The notes: generated by a model from the sequence alone, not told the origin. A stretch of DNA of 64,000 bases from Microcystis panniformis FACHB-1757 (GCF_001264245.1 NZ_CP011339.1:2542001-2606000); one strand, 5' to 3'. Shown: positions 26,825 to 35,441, counted from the first letter of the stretch. Numbers and translations: made by a program.

Positions 26825-27070
26825 ATGCTTTACCCCAAAATAACATCAGCCGAAATCATTGAAAATTATACTCTATTGGTGCATTTTTCTAATCATCAAG
26901 CTAGAAAATATAACTGTGAAAATCTACTAGAAAAAACGATGTTTTCTTCCCTTAAAAACTATACTTTCTTTAAAAACTTTCAACTTGATCCATCAGGTAG
27001 CGGAATCGTTTGGAATGATGAAGTTGATATAAGCGAGTATGAAATTTGGATCAATGGAATTGAACTATGA
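26825..27070 (+). CDS. DUF2442 protein, second pair
   Basis: 81 residues: PKITSAEIIENYTLLVHFSN, KYNCENLLEKTMFSSLKNYT, QLDPSGSGIVWNDEVDISEY, EIWINGIEL. The W-N-D-E-V-D-I-S-x-x-x-I-W segment is the DUF2442 signature. The stop falls at the edge of a repeat (27064), but the protein looks complete. Partner of the DUF4160 gene immediately upstream. Confidence 0.8.
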   Translation: MLYPKITSAEIIENYTLLVHFSNHQARKYNCENLLEKTMFSSLKNYTFFKNFQLDPSGSGIVWNDEVDISEYEIWINGIEL

Positions 27071-27230
27071 TTGCCGATCTTGTAGTGCGATCGCTGTCAT
27101 CTTCTTGATTAAACTTTGAAATTGTCATTGCTCGGGATAGGAACGCCAAGGGCGATCGCTTTTTGGGGATAAGGAGAGCGATGCCGAAGGCACTGCGTAG
27201 CAGATCGCTGATCTTGTAGAAACCCAACAT
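27064..27230. repeat. HIP1-type interspersed repeat, long form
   Basis: Near-copy of 26345-26530, beginning GCCGATCTTGTAGTGCGATC just after the DUF2442 stop. Confidence 0.8.
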
Positions 27231-27311
27231 TACTTTTTCCCAGATTACCACCCAATATCTGAGTTATAATTAATACCATCCATTCTACACCTTAATCAAA
27301 TAATTTAAATT

Positions 27312-27545
27312 ATGTCTGCTACAATTCGTGAAGAACTTCACCAACAGATTGACCGATTACCTGATGACATTGTTGAAAAAATTGCCAACTTTACCCGATT
27401 AATTTCCCCTGAGCCAAACGACATTCCAGAATATAGTAATTGGCAAGATGAAGACTGGCAAAAATTTTCATTAGAGCAATTTTTCCAAGAAGGAGATGAA
27501 ATAGAATATTCCCTAGCAGATGCTCAAGAAATTTATCAACCATGA
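27312..27545 (+). CDS. Antitoxin of a MazF-type pair
   Basis: 77 residues with a helical N-terminus (TIREELHQQIDRLPDDIVEK, IANFTRLIS) and an acidic tail (WQDEDWQKFSLEQFFQEGDE, IEYSLADAQEIYQP). It resembles the small antitoxins found before MazF/PemK genes in cyanobacteria. It overlaps the toxin start by ATGA (27542-27545). No DNA-binding domain was recognised with certainty. Confidence 0.7.
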   Translation: MSATIREELHQQIDRLPDDIVEKIANFTRLISPEPNDIPEYSNWQDEDWQKFSLEQFFQEGDEIEYSLADAQEIYQP

Positions 27546-27883
27546 AACCAGGTGATATTATTCTAATTCGTTTCCCTCAAGCAGACTTGAAATCAGGAAA
27601 ACTGCGTCCAGCTTTAATTATTGCTATTTCACCAAGTCGCCATCGTGATTTATTACTTGCTTTAATTTCTTCTCGTCTCCATCAAGCTACTCTAGGATTT
27701 GATGAAATTATTAATACCTCAGATTCTGACTATATTACTACTGGACTTAAAGTGGCTTCTTTAATTTGGCTAGGACAATTAACAAGTGTCGAATCATCTG
27801 TAATCAATGCACGTTTAGGAACTATCTCACCAGAAAGACTAATACATATTAAAAATCTTTTAGTCAATTGGCTAAGAAAATAA
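27542..27883 (+). CDS. MazF/PemK-family endoribonuclease toxin
   Basis: 113 residues: KPGDIILIRFPQADLKSGKL, RPALIIAISPSRHRDLLLAL, ISSRLHQATLGFDEI, TGLKVASLIWLGQLTSVESS, INARLGTISPERLIHIKNLL. The N-terminal P-G-D-I-x-L-I-x-F-P, K-x-R-P-A-L and the central S-x-x-R strand are MazF signatures; cleavage is of single-stranded mRNA. It is translationally coupled to the upstream antitoxin. Complete in length. Confidence 0.85.
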   Translation: MKPGDIILIRFPQADLKSGKLRPALIIAISPSRHRDLLLALISSRLHQATLGFDEIINTSDSDYITTGLKVASLIWLGQLTSVESSVINARLGTISPERLIHIKNLLVNWLRK

Positions 27884-27895
27884 AATTAGTGCTGT

Positions 27896-29240
27896 AGGGT
27901 GCGTTCCCTAATGCAAGTCCTGCTACTCCAGCGATCGATTTTGGGGAACGCACCATGCACATTGATGGAAACTGTGAAGTTAGAAGCATGAAAACCAACC
28001 CCCGATCATGTTACGTTACCGATAACCCATCCTACAAATAATTGTGCCTCCCTACTTATCAAAAAAATGTTTGATATTATGCTTGAAATTTCTAAAACCT
28101 CTCTTCAAGTATTAGGCAGTGAAATATTTAATCAGATAACCAAAAGTAAATAACTAAAAACAAAATATCTATTAAATTTAAAAAGGTTGAACATGGTAAT
28201 AAATGCAACAAATAAATCATTACAAAATGCTAAAAAATTAAAAAGTGACGAGTTTTATACACAACTTTCAGATATAGAAAGCGAGTTGCAACATTATAAA
28301 AGTCATTTTGAAAATAAAGTAGTTTATTGCAATTGCGATGACCCCCGAATTAGTAACTTTTTAAAGTATTTTGCCGCAAACTTCAAAAAATTAGGTCTAA
28401 AAAAAATCCTAACATCTTGTTATCGAGAACAAGTGAGAGATTTATTTAATACAGAAGAAGATGAAAAGGGTTTTTTCTTTGAATATACAGGTACAGAGAG
28501 AGAAAAAAATAAACCTAGTTCAACTGACATTGTTTACTTTAATGGCGATGGGTATTTTCGTAGTCATGAAAGTATTGAACTATTAAAAAAGTCCGATATT
28601 GTTGTTACTAATCCCCCATTTTCATTATTCAGAGAATATGTAGATCAATTAGTTAAATACGATAAAAAGTTTTTGATAATTGGCAATATTAATGCAATAA
28701 CCTATAAAGAAATTTTCAAACTAATTAAAGAAAACAAAGCCTGGTTAGGAATAAATCTTGGTAGAGGTATTTCTGGTTTCATTGTTCCCGAACACTATCA
28801 ACTTTATGGAACAGAGGCTCGTATTGACAATTCTGGAAATAGAATAGTTTCTCCAAATAATTGTTTATGGTTAACAAACTTAGACACATCAAAACGACAC
28901 CAAGATATGGCTCTCACAAAAAGATATTTTGGCAATGAAGCTGAATATCCAAAATATGACAATTATGATGGAATTAATGTCAATAAAACCCAAGACATTC
29001 CCTTAGACTTTAAGGGGGTTATGGGTGTACCAATAACATTTTTACATAAATTCAATCCCGACCAATTTGAAATAATTAAATTCAGGAAAGGAAATGATGA
29101 TAAAGATTTATCAGTAAATGGGAAATGTCCTTATTTTAGAATACTAATCAAGAATAAACGAATACAGACTGAATACATTGATTTAACTGACAAAGAAAAA
29201 CAATGTATAACTCAGTCCTAGGGTGCGTTCCCTAAAAGAC
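27896..29240 (+). repeat. Direct duplication, right copy
   Basis: Same order as 23708-25095: GGGTGCGTTCCCTAATGCAA, reverse MITE fragment, 28-codon frame at 28067-28153, methyltransferase, and the repeat again at 29221, where a MITE (29238) has cut it. Non-coding and coding parts are nearly identical to the left copy. Confidence 0.85.
28193..29221 (+). CDS. EcoRI-type adenine-N6 methyltransferase, copy 2 (intact)
   Basis: 342 residues from the ATG at 28193. It matches the M.EcoRI family along its length: KLKSDEFYTQLSDIESEL, CNCDDPRISNFLKYFAANF, IVVTNPPFSLFREYVDQLVK (motif IV NPPF), KFLIIGNINAITYKEIFKLI and KFNPDQFEIIKFRKGNDDKD. It should transfer methyl from S-adenosylmethionine to adenine N6, probably at GAATTC. 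No endonuclease gene is adjacent, so it is an orphan, or the endonuclease was lost where the MITE fragment now lies (a 28-codon tail remains upstream). It may protect against incoming restriction systems or serve as an addiction partner. Confidence 0.9.
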   Translation: MVINATNKSLQNAKKLKSDEFYTQLSDIESELQHYKSHFENKVVYCNCDDPRISNFLKYFAANFKKLGLKKILTSCYREQVRDLFNTEEDEKGFFFEYTGTEREKNKPSSTDIVYFNGDGYFRSHESIELLKKSDIVVTNPPFSLFREYVDQLVKYDKKFLIIGNINAITYKEIFKLIKENKAWLGINLGRGISGFIVPEHYQLYGTEARIDNSGNRIVSPNNCLWLTNLDTSKRHQDMALTKRYFGNEAEYPKYDNYDGINVNKTQDIPLDFKGVMGVPITFLHKFNPDQFEIIKFRKGNDDKDLSVNGKCPYFRILIKNKRIQTEYIDLTDKEKQCITQS

Positions 29241-29396
29241 TCTTCTGGTTTCTGTGTGTAAACGAGGTCTATACTGATAGTTTCTTCTGCGGCTCGACTG
29301 AGCTTCGCCGAACGTCAAAATAGTCCTAAAAGTCTTGCCCAATAAGCACTTCACGATTCCATAAGCAAAAATTATCACACAAAGTCGAGAAGAGCC
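29238..29396 (-). mobile_element. 159-bp variant of the 132-bp MITE, copy 2
   Basis: Reverse orientation to copy 1: GACTCTTCTGGTTTCTGTGT at the left, AAGTCGAGAAGAGCC at the right, with about 27 extra bases inside. It interrupts the GGGTGCGTTCCC repeat. Confidence 0.8.
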
Positions 29397-29406
29397 AGAT
29401 TTTGCT

Positions 29407-29646
29407 TTAAATCTCTTCATAGGAAGCAATAAAATCATCTCGTGAGATACCCGCTTGAGTGCAAATACTCCTTAGTGTAGAGCTTTTAATTTGCTTGTGA
29501 TTGGGTAGCGTTAAAGGTGTTGTTGTTCCATCTGAATTTTTTCTAATCATAGAAATATGCTCTTTTTCTCTAACAATTGAAAAACCAAATTTTTCAAGAA
29601 CTTTAATCACTTTAGCTTTAGGGGCATCAACGGGAAATTTTGCCAT
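29407..29646 (-). CDS. hicA: HicA-type toxin
   Basis: 79 residues: VDAPKAKVIKVLEKFGFSIV, REKEHISMIRKNSDGTTTPL, TLPNHKQIKSSTLRSICTQA, GISRDDFI. The HicA dsRBD-like fold is clear (LEKFGF, EHI in place of SHH, LPNHK-x-IK-x-x-TLRSI). The catalytic-type His is present in EHISM. It overlaps the upstream hicB by one base. It is intact, unlike the one at 3782. Confidence 0.8.
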   Translation of the reverse strand: MAKFPVDAPKAKVIKVLEKFGFSIVREKEHISMIRKNSDGTTTPLTLPNHKQIKSSTLRSICTQAGISRDDFIASYEEI

Positions 29647-29864
29647 TAAACCATTGCCTCTACAACAAAGGCTTCTAATAAAGATGAGTCAGCTTCGAGA
29701 ACTGATTCTCCAAAGGTTTCAACATGAAAAGCGATCGCTGATCGCACGTCATTAAGAGCATCTTCATAGGTATTACCTTCACCGACTACTACCCCTTGAA
29801 TTCCCAATGGATAGGCGATATAGCCATCATCATGTTTTTCCACAATAATTTTGATGGATTTCAT
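29646..29864 (-). CDS. hicB: HicB-type antitoxin
   Basis: 72 residues: SIKIIVEKHDDGYIAYPLGI, QGVVVGEGNTYEDALNDVRS, AIAFHVETFGESVL. The partial RNase-H fold G-Y-I-A-x-P, G-x-G-x-T-x-E-D-A-L-x-x-V fits HicB. It is upstream of and coupled to hicA. The gene order hicB-hicA equals that of the decayed pair at 3782-4188. Confidence 0.8.
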   Translation of the reverse strand: MKSIKIIVEKHDDGYIAYPLGIQGVVVGEGNTYEDALNDVRSAIAFHVETFGESVLEADSSLLEAFVVEAMV

Positions 29865-29968
29865 AAATTTTTGACACTTTACAGAGATATTCTGATCCTA
29901 TCTCATTTCTACAGGACTTTGCTCAGGACAGGGGAGATCGCCATTCCTGAAAGCTTGACTCTCTCAAA
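29865..29968. other. Short intergenic region
   Basis: Upstream region of the HicBA pair; must include its promoter, not resolved. Confidence 0.3.
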
Positions 29969-30318
29969 TTGACATCCTCGCCGCCCTAAAAGTGCGGCGA
30001 TTCCTAAACCTCACGATTTAAGTTTCTGCTTCCACCACCGTCGCATACCACAGTTAAAAAACCATGTACTGTCTTACACAGAGTCCACAGACTTTCGCCC
30101 CATTTCAGAAGCCCGATTCCTTGTGTCCCACGGTACGTTGACCGCCTATAGCTTCTTGTACTTGTTGCGCGCGACTTTTTACCCGGCCAAGCTTTTCTGG
30201 TCGGAACCCCCTAAGCCGAGTTTTCAAGGTGCTGCGCCGTCCACTTGGTTTTCGAGACTGGCCTTTTAATTCTAACGTAAAGCCAACCTAGAACGGCGGG
30301 GTTTCAGACCCAAAATTT
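29969..30318 (-). mobile_element. IS200/IS605-type right end with tnpB-tail/omegaRNA-like sequence, orphan
   Basis: Read leftward it ends GGAATCGCCGCACTTTTAGG, GCGGCGAGGATGTCAA: a hairpin (CGCCGC/GCGGCG) with the GATGTCAA terminus seen at the right ends of cyanobacterial IS605-like elements. The 300 bases before it (from GGTCTGAAACCCCGCCGTTC) resemble the structured 3' region of tnpB that gives rise to omegaRNA. A degraded TnpB-like tail (GQRTVGHKESG) can be read. No tnpA or tnpB body is present. A short similar end, TTGACATCCTCACCACCC, lies at 46569. Confidence 0.6.
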
Positions 30319-30338
30319 CCGATGATCGCAGTTTTAAA

Positions 30339-32175
30339 CAGCAATTCTCATTTTAAAAAGTAACAAGTGATACAGACAGAAACAAAGCTTTAAGCAAGCT
30401 ACAAAATGCGCTCCCGCGAGTGCGACTGCATCGCAGAGAAGTGAGTATATAGAGTATTTATACTCAAAATATTTGAAAGATGGGAGAAATCTAGAACAAA
30501 AGTTCTCTACATCAGAAAGAGAACCAAATAAAAATTGATGATTGTTGTCTGTTGAGGTAAAATTATTAAGTTGGAAATATTAATTAATCAAACTGTTCTG
30601 CGATGACGAAAAAGGCTGTGACTTGAGAAATTCCTGAATTAAGACAATTTTTAGTTCAAGAATTACATGACTTACCCGATGACAGAAAACCAGGAAACAA
30701 TACCAAATATCAGGTAGAAGATGCAGTTAAGGCGGCTTTTTCGGTTTTTTTTACTCAGTCACCTTCTTTTTTAGAGCATCAACGTTTGATGAAAAGTAGT
30801 AAGGGGAAAGATAATGCTTCAAGTTTATTTGGTATCAAAAAAATACCTGGTGATAATCAAATCAGAAACCTGTTATATCCTATCCCAGCTGCCACAATAT
30901 TTGGCTCTTTTCAACAAGTCTATCAAGGGTTAAAAAAACAGGGAGTTATTAAAAAATTTTTCTACTTAGATGAGGAAATTTTAATAGCTTTAGATGGTAC
31001 GGAATATTTTTCTTCAAAGAAAATTAGTTGTCCCCATTGTAATTGCCGCAATCCTCGTAATGGAACGACAACTTATTTTCATGGTTGCGTCACGCCAATT
31101 GTGGTTTCTCCTGAGCAAAAACAAGTGATTAATTTAGAACCAGAATTTCTTAAAAAACAAGATGGGCAGCAAAAACAAGATTGTGAAAATGCGGCTGTTA
31201 AAAGATGGTTAGATAAGAATCATCAAAAGAAGTATGGTTATCCTGTAACCCTGTTAGGAGATGACTTATACTCTCGCCAACCTATCTGTGAGTTAGCTCT
31301 AAAACAAGGTTATAATTTTATTTTTGTTTGTCTTGAAACTTCTCATAAAACCTTATATGAATGGCGAGAATTTTTAGAAAAAAGTGGAGAAGTTAAAACC
31401 GTAGAAAAGAAACAATGGGATGGACGAAAGAATCTGATTTATCGTTATCGTTATGTTTCTAGAGTTCCTCTGAGAGAGGTCGAGTCAAGTCTCGAAGTTA
31501 ATTGGTGTGAAGTCACGGTCATTAATGAAAAAACACAGAAAATTATCTATCAAAATAATTGGATTACCAATCATCAAATTACTGAAAATAATGTTGAAAA
31601 AATTGTCAAAGCTGGACGCAGCAGATGGAAAGTTGAGAATGAAGGAAATAACGTTCTTAAAAATCACGGTTATAATTTAGAACATAATTTTGGTCATGGT
31701 CAAAGTCATTTATGCGAGTTCTTGTTGTCTTTAAATTTACTAGCTTTTTTATTTCATACCGTTTGAGATTTAGTTAATCATACTTATCAAAAGATTCGTG
31801 AGTTATTAGTTACTCGCACCAGTTTTTTTAATGATATTCGTACTTTATTAAAATATTTTTGGTTGAAGAATTGGTCAGAGTTTTTCTTGTTTATTCTTAC
31901 CGAATATGTCCCGCTCAAAAAAATAAATTCTCGTTAAAAATGTCAATTTTTCGAGAGAAGGAAAGATTATTTTATTCATTGAAAAAACCACAAATTAGGT
32001 CAGAATTTCAGCTAAATTTATGAGTTGAGATAAGTTTTTTATGGGCAGATATTTTAAAACTGTCTCTTGAAGCTAATTATGATGATTATCTTGAAAAAAA
32101 ATGATAATTAGACAGAAGTTCTCTTGTTCACATAGAGAACTTTATCTTCTTTTGTTTTCAAAATGAGAATTGCTG
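30339..32175 (+). mobile_element. Insertion sequence of 1837 bp (ISNCY-type transposase)
   Basis: 16-bp terminal repeats CAGCAATTCTCATTTT (30339-30354) and AAAATGAGAATTGCTG (32160-32175), with one rightward transposase frame. No clear target duplication. Confidence 0.85.
30603..31937 (+). pseudogene. Transposase of the 1837-bp IS, two in-frame TGA stops
   Basis: The full frame starts with ATG at 30603 and is open to 31937 except for TGA at 30624-30626 and at 31764-31766. Between the stops 980 bases are open: LDEEILIALDGTEYFSSKKI (first Asp), HPHC-type CPHCNCRNPRNGTTTYFHG, VTLLGDDLYSRQPICELAL (second Asp) and RWKVENEGNNVLKNHGYNLE (Glu). After the second stop DLVNHTYQKIRELLVTRTSF continues in frame. 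The layout fits DDE transposases of unclassified (ISNCY) elements. Two TGA codons with an otherwise perfect frame point to recent nonsense mutations. Confidence 0.75.
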
Positions 32176-32191
32176 ACTACTAATAAATAAT

Positions 32192-32324
32192 GGCTCTTCT
32201 GGTTTCTGTGTGGAAACGAGGTCTATACTGATAGTTTATTCCGCCAAATAGCACTAAAAGTCTTGCCTGATAAGCATTTCACGATTCCATAAGCAAAAAT
32301 TATCACACAAAGTCGAGAAGAGCC
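32192..32324 (-). mobile_element. 132-bp MITE, copy 3
   Basis: GGCTCTTCTGGTTTCTGTGT at the left and AAGTCGAGAAGAGCC at the right. AAATAAT occurs on both sides (7-8 bp target duplication). Confidence 0.85.
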
Positions 32325-32351
32325 AAATAATTAACTGAAAGTCCCTCCCAT

Positions 32352-32446
32352 TAAGTAGTCATGCAAAATTAATTACCTGCCCGATCGAGCTAAAACCCTT
32401 ACGGGGCAATGATCGTCATGTGTAAATAATTTTGCCTAGGTACTTA
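32352..32446 (+). mobile_element. 95-bp MITE, copy 3
   Basis: Same sequence as copy 1, TA on both sides. Confidence 0.95.
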
Positions 32447-32639
32447 TTGTTTCTATCGTTTGTTTTCGGATTTATGCAAGAGGTCTAAGGATCCTTAAGA
32501 TGCGCTTACCCTGAAGTAGCTATAAGCTCACAGCCATTTTTTAAGTAGGGAGGCAAAATTATTTGTAGGATGGGTTAGCGGTAGCGTAACATAATCGGGC
32601 GTTGGGTTTCATGCTTCAACCCAACCTTGTATATTGGGA

Positions 32640-32830
32640 GATGTGGTAGACCGTCCCAACCTTGGTCGGAAAAGACCGCTTCGTAGCAAGGGTCACCACC
32701 ATAATCTCCCTGACAAAACTCGAACAGTCGCCGGGGTCGTCGCAAAAACAATCAATTGTTAAGCTAACAGACCGGATTGGGCAAGGATGAGTAAAATCAA
32801 GGGGATGCTCTCAAAAATAACCATCAATTC
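32640..32830 (+). ncRNA. Predicted IS110 bridge RNA
   Basis: The non-coding left end before the transposase ATG can fold as a target loop: GTGGTAGACC (32643-32652) pairs with GGGTCACCAC (32690-32699), with an inner hairpin GGTC/GACC (32664-32667, 32674-32677). In the internal loop CCCAACCT (32655-32662) equals the left target plus core of the actual insertion site, and CGTAG (32682-32686) is the complement of its right side CTACG. Further on, ACAGTCGC (32724-32731) equals the element's own right end, and ACAA (32748-32751) can pair with TTGT at its left end. This is the guide layout described for IS621. Transcription is not shown. Confidence 0.75.
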
Positions 32831-32898
32831 GGCAAATTTAGGTAAGTCCAATCATGGAAAATATCTCTCAATGGGTAGGCATTGACATTAGTAAAGCG

Positions 32899-33080
32899 GG
32901 GAGCATCTCACCTTTGCAATGAGCATAAATACTTAGTAGAAAAATAGGCTTTTCGAGGGTAATTCTTGTTTTAATTCTCCATGTACGCGGTCTTTAAAAG
33001 CCTCTATTTCGTTCCAAGACACGATTAAGAGTGGCTTTTAGGCTAAGTATAATTACTCATCGCGTAAGTGAGATGCTCCC
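32899..33080. mobile_element. 182-bp MITE
   Basis: Inverted ends GGGAGCATCTCAC and GTGAGATGCTCCC. AGTAAAGC stands once before it (32890-32897) and twice after it (33081-33096), so besides the target duplication an extra copy remains, as from an earlier insertion and excision at the same site. Confidence 0.85.
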
Positions 33081-33147
33081 AGTAAAGCAGTAAAGCGACC
33101 CTAGATGTTTATCTTCGCCCCCTCGGTAAAGCGATGAAAGTTGCTAA

Positions 33148-33242
33148 TAAGTACCTAGGCAAAATTATTTACACATGACGATCATTGCCCCGTAAGGGTT
33201 TTAGCTCGATCGGGCAGGTAATTAATTTTGCATGACTACTTA
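33148..33242 (-). mobile_element. 95-bp MITE, copy 4
   Basis: Reverse orientation, inserted at TA in the IS110 transposase (codons AAT-ACA are rejoined on removal). Confidence 0.95.
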
Positions 33243-33797
33243 CAGAGGAGGACATATCTAAACTGGTCGAGACCCTAAAATCTTACACGCTCAACCTCAT
33301 CGTTCTGGAAGCGACAGGAGGTTGAGAAACTGAACTGGTGATTCAATTACAAGCAGCGGTTTTACCGGTTGCCTTAATTAATCCCCGTCAAGGAAGAGAC
33401 TTTGCCAAAGCTACTGGTAAGTTAGCCAAAACCGATGCCATTGACGCTCAAATCTTAGCTCATTTTGGCGAAGAAATGCAACCGCAAATATTAGCGGTTG
33501 AGTCGGAAGAATCTCGTCAATTGGGCGACTTAATTAGTCGTCGCCGGCAACTTGTCGAGATGCGGACTGCCGAAAAAAACCGACGGGAACGCGCTCGCGG
33601 TAAAGCTTTGGCCGATATCGAAGCCCATCTTGAGTATCTCGATAACTGCCTTCTAAAAACTCAATCAAGAAATTGAGGAATTGACCCAAGCTAACCAACA
33701 ATGGCTCGAGAAAGTTAATTTACTCAAAACCGTGCCGGGGATTGGTCAAGTAATTTCTACTACTCTCGTCTCCGACTTACCAGAACTCGGTCAATTA

Positions 33798-34935
33798 TAC
33801 TTTAGACGTTCATAATCTGAGATTTATTAAACTTCTGAAATCGTAGAGTCAGCAAGGAATCCAGTTCTTTTTTATGTTTCAGATGGGCATCATTCAGACA
33901 TTCATAAATAGCTGAAGAAAAGTCAGAAAAGTTCTCATAATATTTACCATATAAACATTTCTTTTTGACCAATTTCCACAGCCTTTCAATTAAATTTAGA
34001 TTAGGTGAATAAGACGGCAGATAGAGCAGCTCTATTGACAAAGAAAGAGCCAATTCTTCAACAATTTTACATTTTTGATAGCGGGCATTATCTAAGACGA
34101 GAGTGATGGGAATTATTAGTCCTAAAGCAGCTATTTTTGACCGGAGTTCACAGACTTGAGTTGCCGTAATATAAGTGTCATATGTTACCAGAATAACTTC
34201 ATGAGTTATTGCATTTAATGCTCCTAAAACATTGAAGCGTTTACGCCCGCTCGGTGACTTAACAAAAAGTCTCTCAAAACACCAAACAAAACCGAGAAAT
34301 GCTCCCATGACGAAGTGAGCGGCATCAACAAAAAAAACAGCCCTTTTTCCTTCTTTTGCCTCATTTAGTCTGGGTTCTAGCTTTTTTTCTTTGTAGTCCT
34401 CTTGTTCATCTGGGTCAGCTTTAGAAGGAAGAGAACCTACTTTTAAACATTTCATTCCCATTGATTTTAAAAATTTTCTCACTTGGGTAGGAATTCGTTT
34501 TATTCCCGTCAATTCTTCTATCCTATATACAGCTTCATTTATTGTGGCTGGTGGATTTTTCTCGAAGTATTTTTTGAGGGTTTCTTTTTGAAACTCTAAT
34601 TCACTTTTAGGGCGATAGAAGTTGATTTCTTTTAATTTTTCTATTCCGCCTTCTTGATAATCGCGAAGATAGGTTAATAAGGTATTTGGCGAGATTCCTG
34701 CTAACTGACAAATTTTTTGGTGCGGTATCTTTTGGCTTTTTAACCAGAGAACTTCCATCTTCAGTTGAACCCGGGGATGGGGATGATGAAATCTTTCATA
34801 ATACAGTGAGTTCTTTTCTTCTTCCGTGAATTCTAGGTTAATCATGTTTTTAATGAGTGCTTTGCTTCTAATTATGACTCTTAAACTATATTATTGTCCT
34901 TGAGTAAAAAATGCAAGTTGTAGCCGTGCAAAGTA
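33798..34935 (-). mobile_element. IS630-family insertion sequence (1138 bp)
   Basis: Ends TACTTTAGACGTTCATAA (33798) and, inverted, TACTTTGCACGGCTACAA (to 34935), with TA at 33796-33797 and 34936-34937. Removing it rejoins the IS110 codons GGT-CAA-TTA-ACC-GCC (GQLTA). Confidence 0.95.
33802..34845 (-). CDS. IS630-family transposase, intact
   Basis: 347 residues. The N-terminal helix-turn-helix (PHQKICQLAGISPNTLLTYL) precedes a DDE core: VFFVDAAHFVMGAFLGFVW (first Asp), TLVLDNARYQKCKIVEELA (second Asp) and LPSYSPNLNLIERLWKLVKK (Glu in the NLIE motif). All catalytic residues are present and the frame is complete, so it may be functional. It fills almost the whole element. Its TA preference raises the possibility that IS630-like enzymes move the TA-flanked MITEs here, but the terminal repeats differ. 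Confidence 0.9.
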   Translation of the reverse strand: MINLEFTEEEKNSLYYERFHHPHPRVQLKMEVLWLKSQKIPHQKICQLAGISPNTLLTYLRDYQEGGIEKLKEINFYRPKSELEFQKETLKKYFEKNPPATINEAVYRIEELTGIKRIPTQVRKFLKSMGMKCLKVGSLPSKADPDEQEDYKEKKLEPRLNEAKEGKRAVFFVDAAHFVMGAFLGFVWCFERLFVKSPSGRKRFNVLGALNAITHEVILVTYDTYITATQVCELRSKIAALGLIIPITLVLDNARYQKCKIVEELALSLSIELLYLPSYSPNLNLIERLWKLVKKKCLYGKYYENFSDFSSAIYECLNDAHLKHKKELDSLLTLRFQKFNKSQIMNV

Positions 34936-35441
34936 TAACCGCCAAACAAATCTCTCGCTTAGTCGGTGTCGCACCGATTAATCATGATAGTGGTCAACAT
35001 AAAGGTAAGCGGATGATTCAGGGGGGTCGCGCTCAGATTCGGGCGACTCTTTACATGGGGGCGGTGGTGGCTATGCGTCATAATCCGGTGATTAAAACCT
35101 TTTACGAACGCCTAGTCGGACGCGGTAAATCAAAAAAACTGGCTCTGACTGCTTGTGTGCGGAAAATCTTAGTTATTCTTAATGCAATGGTTCGCCAAAA
35201 TCAGCCTTGGCAGCTTGCTGACAATTTACCACCTTGTTCCTAGAGATTCACACTTTTTGTTATCTCTGATCAAGGGTTGCGCTTGCTTTGGTTTAACCTG
35301 AGCGACTTAGTTTTTGCTGCGCTTTTTTCTGGCTTGAGATTTTAGGTTCGACAGCAACTCCTTGATTGTTTTTTGAGTTACCCCTTGACAATCAAGACAG
35401 TCGCTACGTTCATCTTATATTTAATTCCACCCACCCACTTA

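Larger units (their letters stand above)
32854..35243 (+). pseudogene. IS110-family transposase (DEDD recombinase), interrupted three times
   Basis: Pieces in order: ENISQWVGIDISKA (32854-32898; DEDD first Asp), TLDVYLRPLGKAMKVAN (33090-33147), EEDISKLVETLKSYTLNLIV to DIEAHLEYLDN (33243 onward, with TGA at 33323), LNQEIEELTQ to KTVPGIGQVISTTLVSDLPE (after a one-base shift near 33655), and TAKQISRLVGVAPINHDSGQ to the stop at 35243. The C-terminal piece has the serine-containing transposase_20 region. The inserts are a 182-bp MITE, a 95-bp MITE and an IS630. Inactive now; a related active copy elsewhere would be needed for mobility. Confidence 0.9.
32628..35403 (+). mobile_element. IS110-family element inserted in the 122-bp MITE
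   Basis: The left end TGTATATTGGG (32628) follows the CT at 32626-32627. The right end CAAGACAGTCG (35403) precedes the CT at 35404-35405. The uninterrupted MITE has a single CT there, so the element uses a CT core, as known for IS110 members such as IS621. Without its three internal insertions it would be about 1.35 kb. It has no inverted repeats, as expected. Confidence 0.9.
32542..35441 (+). mobile_element. 122-bp MITE split by an IS110 element
   Basis: Left part 32542-32627 (TAAGTAGGGAGGCAAAATTA to CAACCCAACCT) and right part 35406-35441 (ACGTTCATCTTATATTTAAT to CCCACTTA). Joined, they give exactly 122 bp, the length of the intact copies at 11064 and 49676. Confidence 0.9.
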
